From Thermoplasmata archaeon (lineage in GTDB: Archaea; Thermoplasmatota; Thermoplasmata; Thermoplasmatales; Thermoplasmataceae), in the NCBI GenBank assembly GCA_021827885.1, contig JAKAUD010000182.1, positions 1 through 7,192 of the forward strand: DNA of 7,192 nucleotides, read 5' to 3'. The position numbers were made by a program, and so were the translations under genes. Below are positions 1 to 5,871 of the stretch, one piece after another; the first letter of the stretch is position 1, and every line of letters begins with the position of its first letter. The notes under the pieces are model-generated. The model searched no databases. It was not told the DNA's origin and worked only from the letters and a program-made list of their open reading frames with translations.

Positions 1-1
1 A

Positions 2-55
2 AAACTTTCCGAAACCTGCATGAGCGAAACCCGTATTAACCCATTAGATTATTAA
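2..55 (+). other. Possible 3' end of an upstream gene (uncertain)
   Basis: The frame starting at base 2 is open from the window edge to a TAA at 53-55 and ends in the residues ETRINPLDY. A second frame, from base 1, is open to a TAA at 37-39. Either could be the last codons of an upstream plus-strand gene of the same operon, but about 12-17 codons are too few to identify a family or to choose between them. If one is real, gene 1 would follow within 20-35 bases and might not need its own promoter. Confidence 0.2.
34..39 (+). promoter_or_regulatory. Weak candidate archaeal TATA box
   Basis: TATTAA at 34-39 follows a purine- and A-containing stretch (GCGAAAC, 24-30) that could serve as a BRE-like element. 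Archaeal transcription normally starts about 22-27 bases downstream of the box, that is near 60-65 here, just ahead of the inferred gene 1 start. The match is weak, and a similar AT-rich stretch at 49-56 cannot be excluded. It may be chance if gene 1 is read from an upstream promoter. Confidence 0.2.
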
Positions 56-62
56 AGCACAT

Positions 63-66
63 GGTG
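63..66 (+). promoter_or_regulatory. Possible Shine-Dalgarno (GGTG) for gene 1
   Basis: GGTG at 63-66 matches the core of the archaeal anti-Shine-Dalgarno target GGTGATC and lies 7 bases before an in-frame CTG at 74. This spacing supports translation starting at or near 74 instead of at the first in-frame ATG at 131, which would lose the Rossmann glycine motif. A four-base match is weak evidence by itself. Confidence 0.3.
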
Positions 67-73
67 TTGCGGT

Positions 74-1087
74 CTGGCTAAAGTTCTTATCACCGGCGGA
101 AACGGGGTACTGGGTTCTTCACTTTCTAAAATGTTCCTGAAATTGGGTGTCGACGTATCAGTCTCGGATATCACTCGTGTTGATGAGTGCTGGCGACTGA
201 GCGAGCTTGAAATAAAAGATCAGGTTGAATACATATGGAAGGCATCCCAGGACCTCTCCCCCGCTGATCTCAATGGGATTGACCTTATAGTCGACTGCGC
301 AATCGGATTTCCTGATCGCCCATTTGGCACAGGATCGCCCAGAACAGCAATAAGTGCTAATGTTGAGCCTGCAATCGGCCTTCTAGAAAACCTACGCAAA
401 CTATCTGATCCTCCCTTGGTTATATATCCAAGCAGCTTCAATTCACTTTATGGGAATAACGGTGTGTACGACGAAAATACACCGCTCAACCCGACTTCAA
501 TATATGGATGGACAAAGGCTGCAGTAGAGCAACTTTTCCGGACGTATCATCACTCTTTTGGTATACCAATTTTAATTACGCGCGTAGGTTCGAGTTATGG
601 AGAGATGATGAGAACGGATGAGCTTGTTGCTAAAGTAATATTAGCCAACCTCCAGAACCACTGTTTTTCCCTAAGATCACCATATTCCAAGCGACTGTGG
701 ACGTATATCGGTGATGTTGCAGATTCCTATGAGGCTATTGTGAAGAGAAGCGACTTTGGACACGATTGTAATTTTCTTCGTAAAGCGAATTCCATGAATT
801 CTGTGATAAATATTGCTGGAAATGCTGGTGACCAGATCCTCAGCAATTTAGAAATCTGCGAACTCATTGGAGAAATGATGAATTCGGGAACTTCTACCAA
901 ATTACTTGACTTTTACGAACCGGGGGAAATGATAGACGGCAAGCCAGTTAATTTTGACGTCAATGCAGATTTATCAAGAAGTCTGATTGCGTGGGAGCCA
1001 AAACACACCCTCAGAGCAGGATTGGAAAAAACAGTTGAATGGTTTGCTAATAAATTTGGAAAGGTGAGCATGTGGAATACGGAATGA
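74..1087 (+). CDS. NAD-dependent epimerase/dehydratase (extended SDR), unusual start
   Basis: Extended short-chain dehydrogenase/reductase, the family that converts nucleotide sugars (4-epimerases, 4,6-dehydratases, reductases) in the cytoplasm. Read from CTG at 74 it gives 337 residues beginning (M)AKVLITGGNGVLG, a canonical first beta strand with the GxxGxxG NAD(P)-binding motif (G8, G11, G14) and an acidic residue near the end of strand 2 (D32). The catalytic set is present: serines 120-121 in YPSSFNSLYG, then YGWTK with Y144 and K148. PILITRVGSSYG and a C-terminal substrate region with INIAG also fit the family. The first in-frame ATG (131) lies after the glycine motif, so starting there would give a truncated enzyme. 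No ATG, GTG or TTG occurs in frame between the stop at 53-55 and 131. Either CTG is used or there is a frameshift or sequence error near 61-80. Substrate unknown; family call is secure. Confidence 0.88.
   Translation: MAKVLITGGNGVLGSSLSKMFLKLGVDVSVSDITRVDECWRLSELEIKDQVEYIWKASQDLSPADLNGIDLIVDCAIGFPDRPFGTGSPRTAISANVEPAIGLLENLRKLSDPPLVIYPSSFNSLYGNNGVYDENTPLNPTSIYGWTKAAVEQLFRTYHHSFGIPILITRVGSSYGEMMRTDELVAKVILANLQNHCFSLRSPYSKRLWTYIGDVADSYEAIVKRSDFGHDCNFLRKANSMNSVINIAGNAGDQILSNLEICELIGEMMNSGTSTKLLDFYEPGEMIDGKPVNFDVNADLSRSLIAWEPKHTLRAGLEKTVEWFANKFGKVSMWNTE
1063..1067 (+). promoter_or_regulatory. Shine-Dalgarno GGTGA for the radical SAM gene
   Basis: GGTGA lies inside the end of gene 1, four bases before GTG at 1072. 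It favours that GTG over ATG at 1084, which forms an ATGA overlap with the gene 1 stop but sits 16 bases away. Placement within the upstream gene implies translational coupling. Confidence 0.55.
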
Positions 1088-2160
1088 AGTCATCCTCCCA
1101 TTCCCATCCCGAACAACATGAACGCTCTTTTCCTGGCCCCTGGAGAATTACATTTGATACAAACCCTGATGACTGCAATATGCATTGCATAATGTGCGAG
1201 GAGCACAGCGATTTTAGCCCATTGAGGAGGGAACGGATCAGTACTGGGAGGGCACATAGAACAATGGATGTTTCTGTGATAAAAAACACAGTTAAGCAGA
1301 TGGCCAAAAGAGGTCTCAGGGAAATTATTCCATCAACCATGGGTGAACCCCTTCTTTATGATCACTTTCTCGACATAATAGACATATGTAGGGAGTATAA
1401 TATTAAACTTAACCTGACCACAAACGGCACCTGGCCCAGATTGGGACCAACTCGATGGGCTGCATTAATTTGCCCGATTAGCAGTGATGTTAAAATTTCA
1501 TGGAATGGTTCCTCGCCCCTGGTTCAGGAAAGTATTATGAAAGGATCTGTCTTTGAAAGAAGAGTAATGGACCTTGCCAGATTCATCCAGGAAAGAGACA
1601 GGATTGCCAGTATTGGGGAGAACAGGTGCCGAATAACGCTACAGACTACTTTCATGGAATCAAATATCTCCGAGTTACCTGACCTAGTTAGGTTTGCTAT
1701 TGAAGTTGGTGCTGATAGGTTAAAGGGACATCAACTCTGGGCACACTTTCCTGAAATAAAAAACCTCGACCTACGAAGGTCCCCGGAATCCATTGCCCGA
1801 TGGAATGCTATAGTAGAAAAGTGCTTTGAGGTGGCAAGGAACAACAGGAGAGGCGATGGCAGCACGATTCTCCTTGAAAACTTTAATCCTATACCAGAAA
1901 ATATCAAAAATGGCATGCCGGAAAACTGGGTGTGCCCTTTTCTGGGCAAGGAGGCATGGGTAAATTATCAGGGAAGATTTGATCCCTGCTGTGCTCCGGA
2001 TTCTGAAAGGAAAAGTCTTGGAAATTTTGGGGTTGTAACCTCAGAAGGTGGGCTTGCAGAGATATGGAATGGAAAGAAATATCAAGAGTTAACGGAAAAT
2101 TATATGGTAAATGAAGTTTGCCGGAAGTGCAATATGCGAAGACCGCAGACTGTTGGATAA
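1072..2160 (+). CDS. Radical SAM protein with twitch-type (half-SPASM) C-terminal domain
   Basis: Radical SAM enzyme of 362 residues from GTG at 1072 (an ATG at 1084 gives 358). The site that binds the [4Fe-4S] cluster for cleaving S-adenosylmethionine is CNMHCIMC, CX3CX2C with C35, C39 and C42. STMGEPLLY (about 88-96) corresponds to the SAM-contacting GGEP-type motif, and LNLTTNGT (113-120) is the usual following strand. The C-terminal part has C288, G301 and C306 in a CX12GX4C arrangement (C307 adjacent), then C350 and C353 as CX2C. This four-cysteine set is that of a twitch domain carrying one auxiliary cluster, as in BtrN, and is shorter than a full seven-cysteine SPASM domain. Known relatives oxidise, epimerise or deoxygenate small molecules or modify peptides; the sugar-gene context favours a sugar or cyclitol substrate (inference). 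No small precursor-peptide gene is visible nearby. Overlaps gene 1 by 16 bases; the next gene begins 24 bases after it in the same frame. Confidence 0.9.
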   Translation: MEYGMKSSSHSHPEQHERSFPGPWRITFDTNPDDCNMHCIMCEEHSDFSPLRRERISTGRAHRTMDVSVIKNTVKQMAKRGLREIIPSTMGEPLLYDHFLDIIDICREYNIKLNLTTNGTWPRLGPTRWAALICPISSDVKISWNGSSPLVQESIMKGSVFERRVMDLARFIQERDRIASIGENRCRITLQTTFMESNISELPDLVRFAIEVGADRLKGHQLWAHFPEIKNLDLRRSPESIARWNAIVEKCFEVARNNRRGDGSTILLENFNPIPENIKNGMPENWVCPFLGKEAWVNYQGRFDPCCAPDSERKSLGNFGVVTSEGGLAEIWNGKKYQELTENYMVNEVCRKCNMRRPQTVG

Positions 2161-2184
2161 CAAAGGCATCAACTACGTGAAGAA

Positions 2185-3912
2185 ATGATAGGTAATGATT
2201 CTGGAATTGGCAGCTGGAAATTATCCAGGGTTTCACCAAACAGAAGATACCATGAGATTGATGGCAAGCCTCTTTACAAAAAGCGGTTTGATGAAGTCAT
2301 GTCTTTCCATGAACCGGGTATTGCTCCGGTAAGACAGGATAATCACTGGTTTCATATCAGGCCTGATGGAAGCAGGATTTATGATCATGTATTTGACAAA
2401 GCCTGGGGATATTATGAAGGACTAGCATCGGTGATACTGGATGGAGAGGCTTTTCACATTAACGAAAACGGCTCTCCGGCATATGGCAATAGATTTGCAT
2501 GGTGTGGAAACTATCAGGAAGGGTTATGCACGGTGAGGGATTTTGAAGGTTTTTACTATCATATTGATCACCACGGAAAGCCAGTATATTCAGCCATGTA
2601 CAGCTACGCTGGAGATTATCACGAGGGTTTCGCTGCTGTTCAAACGGAAACCGGTCTCTACACGCACATAAACTTGAAAGGAGTGCCTCTCTATAATGCT
2701 CGCTACCTGGATCTTGGCGTATTTCATAAAGGCGCAGCACTTGCAAGGGACGAGGTCGGATGGTTCCATATAGATACGGAAGGGTCGCCGCTGTATTACC
2801 AGCGCTATGAATCAGCAGAGCCATTTTATAACGGCCTTTCCAGAGTTTCGACGCGTGATGGGAGCATAGTTGTAATAAACCTGAAAGGCGAAATTGTCAA
2901 GGCAGTTAGAGAACATAAACAGAACCTTTTAATGACCATGTCTCACGACCTGGTAGGATACTGGAAATCATTCTTGCTCATGGCAGCAATTGATTTTGGA
3001 ATTTTTGAGTCTATACCAGCATCTACCATAGATATCTCATCAGAAACAGGAATGAGCGAAATTTCAGTATCCCTTCTTCTCAACGCACTCAAAGAAAGAC
3101 GATACCTGGAAGAGACTGACGGTCTGTGGCACATAGCAGGACGTTTTGGAGATGTTTTCAAGACTGACAGAGACTCTTTGTCCACAGTGAAATTCCATTG
3201 GTTATCCCAAGTTATAAGTGCCTGGGAGCACATTGACGATTCGCTTAAGGGGAAGGAAACGGGATTTAGAGCAGCAAATGGTGTTGAGTGGTTCTCATGG
3301 TTAAACGAAAGGCCAGAGGAGATGCGCGTATACCATGATGCGATGATTGAATATGCCATGCATGATTATGCGGAAGTTCCAGAACTGATAGATTTTTCTC
3401 CCTTCAGAAGAATTATTGGATTGGGTGTTGGATCCGAGTTCTTAATGAAGGAGATTATGAAAGATGATTATGGGCAAGAAGCTGTCCTTTTGTCCCCGGT
3501 GCCAGTATCAAAACCAATCAAGGGGAAGCTGAAACTTAACACGAAGATTCGGGTTCTCACTAAGGACATTCTTTTAGACTGGGGGACCAGAGCGGATGCG
3601 GTAGTTTTTGCAAAAGTGCTTCAGGACTGGGAAGATCGATCTGCTCTCAGAATTCTGCTTAATGCAAATAAAGCTCTTCCCCATGGAGGGACACTCTTTA
3701 TCATAGAGAATGTATTGAGTCAGCCCGGGTCCTCTGGATCAATGCTTTCTTTGCACCTCTATCTTCTTTCTCGTGGACGGCTAAGAACACTGGATGAATT
3801 TCTCTCATTGCTGTCCAACTCAGGATTTGCAATGGATAGAGAGTTGCATTTATCTTCAGGATATCATATATTGATCTGCAGGAAAACTGGTGAAATAAGT
3901 GGTTGGAAATAA
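2185..3912 (+). CDS. WG-like repeat protein fused to O-methyltransferase-fold domain
   Basis: 575 residues in two parts. Residues about 20-241 hold seven WG-type beta repeats with consensus [WFY]xHIxxxGxPxYxxRYxxxxxFxxGxAxV; the conserved H falls at 23, 57, 91, 126, 161 and 195, with V at 230 in the last partial copy. Residues about 248-325 form a helical, winged-helix dimerisation domain like that of plant-type and acetylserotonin-type O-methyltransferases (SHDLVGYWKSFLLMAAIDFG). Residues about 400-570 are a class I methyltransferase fold: GLGVGSE (412-418) at the place of motif I and KVLQDWEDRSALRIL (478-491) corresponding to the family's LHDW segment. Two usual active-site residues look changed: the acidic residue after strand 2 appears as S437, and the LHDW histidine is Q480. 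It may be a methyltransferase with altered chemistry or a non-catalytic SAM-binding scaffold. Start ATG 2185 has a partial site (GTGA, 2177-2180). No signal peptide or membrane segment is seen, so it is probably cytoplasmic. Confidence 0.85.
   Translation: MIGNDSGIGSWKLSRVSPNRRYHEIDGKPLYKKRFDEVMSFHEPGIAPVRQDNHWFHIRPDGSRIYDHVFDKAWGYYEGLASVILDGEAFHINENGSPAYGNRFAWCGNYQEGLCTVRDFEGFYYHIDHHGKPVYSAMYSYAGDYHEGFAAVQTETGLYTHINLKGVPLYNARYLDLGVFHKGAALARDEVGWFHIDTEGSPLYYQRYESAEPFYNGLSRVSTRDGSIVVINLKGEIVKAVREHKQNLLMTMSHDLVGYWKSFLLMAAIDFGIFESIPASTIDISSETGMSEISVSLLLNALKERRYLEETDGLWHIAGRFGDVFKTDRDSLSTVKFHWLSQVISAWEHIDDSLKGKETGFRAANGVEWFSWLNERPEEMRVYHDAMIEYAMHDYAEVPELIDFSPFRRIIGLGVGSEFLMKEIMKDDYGQEAVLLSPVPVSKPIKGKLKLNTKIRVLTKDILLDWGTRADAVVFAKVLQDWEDRSALRILLNANKALPHGGTLFIIENVLSQPGSSGSMLSLHLYLLSRGRLRTLDEFLSLLSNSGFAMDRELHLSSGYHILICRKTGEISGWK
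2245..2907 (+). repeat. Seven-unit WG-like protein repeat array inside the gene
   Basis: The encoded repeats are spaced 34, 34, 35, 35, 34 and 35 residues apart, measured at the conserved histidine. Each unit has an aromatic residue before HI, then a glycine-proline-tyrosine turn (GSPAY, GKPVY, GVPLY, GSPLY) and an EGLAxV-like strand. The Trp-Gly pair that names the family is mostly replaced by WF, YY or YT. The copies have diverged at the DNA level, so this is an old protein-level repeat and not a recent tandem duplication. The first and last units are partial. Confidence 0.8.
3889..3893 (+). promoter_or_regulatory. Shine-Dalgarno GGTGA deciding the GTG start at 3899
   Basis: GGTGA lies within the last codons of gene 3, five bases before GTG at 3899. 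This is the clearest ribosome binding site in the window. It supports a GTG start and coupling of gene 4 to gene 3 through a 14-base overlap. Confidence 0.6.
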
Positions 3913-5347
3913 TCTTATAACTGGGTATCTCGGAGAGAAAAAGACCGCCATTATTAAAAAAATATGCTCTTCTGCTGAAGCAACCGATGAAGTTCTGGGC
4001 ATATCACTCTATGGATCACTCGGAAGAGGAGATCCTGGCTATCTTTCAGACATAGATCTTGTTGTTCTCCTGAAATCCCTTGATAAAGAGGATTATGTTG
4101 TTGAAGAGATCAAGAGGTCCGTTGAATATTTCACATTTCTTAAAAAAAATTCAAAATATACAATATTCTGCAAATATGGAAGTGAGAAAGTAGACATATT
4201 ATTCTTCGATCTGAAGCATAGGGAGGAAGCTTTCAGACTTATAGCAGGATCGCGCCTTGCACCAGAAACTCCTCCCATTCTCTATTCACGCGAAATAGAG
4301 TTTGATAATTTGGTTAGAGATGCCATTTCGGTCACGAGAGATCTTAAAGCAAACCTCGAAAGTGAGGCCGATTCATTTCTGGGTTACTATGAAAATACCC
4401 TTCTCTATCTGAGTAGAGGTGATACTTACAGGGCTTATTTCAATTATGAACTCGCATTTTTTAAACTTTCTACCTTGACCTATGCCTTGACTGAAAAGAT
4501 GGATTATCTTTATTCACCAGCATGGCTTCTTCAGAGTCTAGGAAAAAGTGAGCAACATAAACTCAAGGAAATGTCCGCGAAGTTGGACGCTGTTGATTTG
4601 CTTTATAAGAAAGATGAGATATTTGTTCAGTTTAAGGAGAAGATAAATTCACCACGATTCTTTGATCAGGCTTATCTGGAGAAGGTAGATCGATTCAACA
4701 GCTACATAGAATCAAGATATCCTCCATTCTGGAGGTTGAAAGACATTTCGGAGGTGGGAAGCGTGCGACCCTTGTTGGCCTATAGATCGGCGAGACTTGA
4801 TACACAACCCGAGGAAAAGCTGCTTGATTTTCTAACGAAGAAGGGAGTCAAGACCATCATAGACTTCAGAGGTAAAGAAGAGATTGAAAAGCATGGCTAT
4901 ACATCCAGAATAAAGGAAACTGTGAAGTATGTTAACATTCCAATGAGTATAGAAGGCAATGATGATGACAGTGTTGCAGCCGGTTCTTTAGACAGAAGGG
5001 TGTACCAATACGTGGCAACTGTTAGTAGTTCTGAATTTAAGGATGCCATTAATAGATTTTTCACTGTTATTGCGGAAAAGTCAAATTTCCCTTTGATCTA
5101 TCATTGCAACGCTGGAGTCGATAGGACCGGTTTAGTAACTGCAATCATTCTATCAATGACAGGGGCAGACAATAAATCAATAGCCTTAGACTACTGCATT
5201 TTGCCAGGTCTTCTGCGGAGGGAGAATATAGAGAGTGTTCTGCAATTTTTTGATTCTATGGGAGGAATTTACCAGTATCTCCGTTCTTGTAACCTGAAAG
5301 ATCAAATCTTGGACGAGGTAAATGATATTTTGCATGGACTGGCGTAA
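3899..5347 (+). CDS. Nucleotidyltransferase-tyrosine phosphatase fusion protein
   Basis: 482 residues, with two enzymatic domains joined by a helical linker. Residues about 12-115 are a Pol-beta-superfamily nucleotidyltransferase of the minimal or aminoglycoside type: GSLGRG (39-44), then SDID with metal ligands D51 and D53, and a third carboxylate, D99, in KVDILFF. Residues about 135-275 are predicted helical, resembling the helical C-terminal part of such nucleotidyltransferases. Residues about 286-475 resemble the Y_phosphatase3 family: YRSARLD (295-301), GVKTIIDFRGKEEIEKHG (316-333) and the P-loop HCNAGVDRTG with nucleophile C403 and R409. All core catalytic residues seen appear intact. 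The nucleotidyltransferase half would transfer a nucleotidyl group from NTP to a small molecule or macromolecule, and the phosphatase half would remove a phosphate; whether both act on one substrate is unknown. The GTG start is set by a GGTGA five bases upstream. It overlaps gene 3 by 14 bases and gene 5 follows directly. Confidence 0.88.
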   Translation: MVGNNLITGYLGEKKTAIIKKICSSAEATDEVLGISLYGSLGRGDPGYLSDIDLVVLLKSLDKEDYVVEEIKRSVEYFTFLKKNSKYTIFCKYGSEKVDILFFDLKHREEAFRLIAGSRLAPETPPILYSREIEFDNLVRDAISVTRDLKANLESEADSFLGYYENTLLYLSRGDTYRAYFNYELAFFKLSTLTYALTEKMDYLYSPAWLLQSLGKSEQHKLKEMSAKLDAVDLLYKKDEIFVQFKEKINSPRFFDQAYLEKVDRFNSYIESRYPPFWRLKDISEVGSVRPLLAYRSARLDTQPEEKLLDFLTKKGVKTIIDFRGKEEIEKHGYTSRIKETVKYVNIPMSIEGNDDDSVAAGSLDRRVYQYVATVSSSEFKDAINRFFTVIAEKSNFPLIYHCNAGVDRTGLVTAIILSMTGADNKSIALDYCILPGLLRRENIESVLQFFDSMGGIYQYLRSCNLKDQILDEVNDILHGLA

Positions 5348-5348
5348 T

Positions 5349-5861
5349 ATGAGTCTAAAAACAGAAAATGTAAATTATCCCCGCGAGGATGGATGGGTGA
5401 CCTTGTACATCACCGTTGGGATACCCGGTTCAGGAAAGTCCACATGGATAAGGAATAACTTGCAGGTGAATGGAAATATTATAGTTGCCTTGGACGAAAT
5501 TAGAAAGAAATACTATGGATTCTTTCCGCAGAATCTAGAAGACGACTTGGAAAACCAGGTATGGAACGAGGCAATAAGTCAGGCTGTAAGCGCCATTGAA
5601 AGTGGCAATGATACGGTTATTGACTCAATGGCTCTTACAATAGAATTTCGCAGGAGGATACTTGAAATGATCGAGGAAAGAACGAATATCAAATTGAGAA
5701 AAATTGCTATTTTCATCGATACGCCAGTTGAAGTAGCCATCCAGCGCAATTATTCCCGACAGAAAATTGTCAAAGAAGAGACGATACTTAATTTGTCACG
5801 TTATTTACAAGAACCAACGGAGAGAGAAAGTTTTGAACAGGTTATCCGAATAACAACCTGA
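5349..5861 (+). CDS. P-loop kinase of the T4 polynucleotide kinase/AAA_33 type
   Basis: Small P-loop phosphotransferase, 170 residues from ATG 5349. The Walker A motif is GIPGSGKST (24-32). VALDEIRKKYYG (46-57) corresponds to the conserved D-x-x-R segment of T4 Pnk-type kinases, VIDSMALTIEFRRRIL (90-105) to their VIDxTNLT segment, and IDTPVEVAIQRNYSR (123-137) to the arginine-rich lid; LQEPTERESFEQVIRI near the end is also typical. The family phosphorylates 5'-OH RNA or DNA ends as well as small molecules, so the substrate cannot be fixed. The start is uncertain: ATG 5322 (179 residues, inside gene 4, GAGGT three bases or fewer away), ATG 5349 (one base after the gene 4 stop, chosen here) or GTG 5397 (GAGG eight bases upstream, giving (M)TLYITVGIPGSG, the usual family N-terminus) are all possible. 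A standalone kinase with no ligase or HAD phosphatase domain. Its position next to gene 4 suggests linked phosphate chemistry. Confidence 0.85.
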   Translation: MSLKTENVNYPREDGWVTLYITVGIPGSGKSTWIRNNLQVNGNIIVALDEIRKKYYGFFPQNLEDDLENQVWNEAISQAVSAIESGNDTVIDSMALTIEFRRRILEMIEERTNIKLRKIAIFIDTPVEVAIQRNYSRQKIVKEETILNLSRYLQEPTERESFEQVIRITT

Positions 5862-5871
5862 TTTAAGCTAC

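Noticed and set aside
61..81. ATG at 61 as the start of gene 1
   Set aside because: It is in a different frame and reaches TAA after six codons (MVLRSG). It would work only if the sequence carries an indel near 76-77.
1047..1340. Minus-strand open frame opposite the start of the radical SAM gene
   Set aside because: It is antisense to two well-supported genes and its translation shows no recognisable motif. The other antisense frames at 220-441, 1731-2239, 2459-2824, 2943-3359 and 4093-4278 were dismissed for the same reason.
4142..4149. A8 run in gene 4 (and A7 at 3956-3962) as phase-variation or programmed-slippage sites
   Set aside because: The frame continues intact through both runs into clear downstream domains, and A-rich codons are common in this gene. 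No alternative frame gives a meaningful product.
5349..5861. Calling the kinase a true RNA-repair polynucleotide kinase
   Set aside because: The motifs fit the broad T4 Pnk/AAA_33 family, which includes small-molecule kinases. No RNA ligase or HAD phosphatase domain accompanies it, and the nearby nucleotidyltransferase lacks the lysine-nucleotidylating ligase motif.
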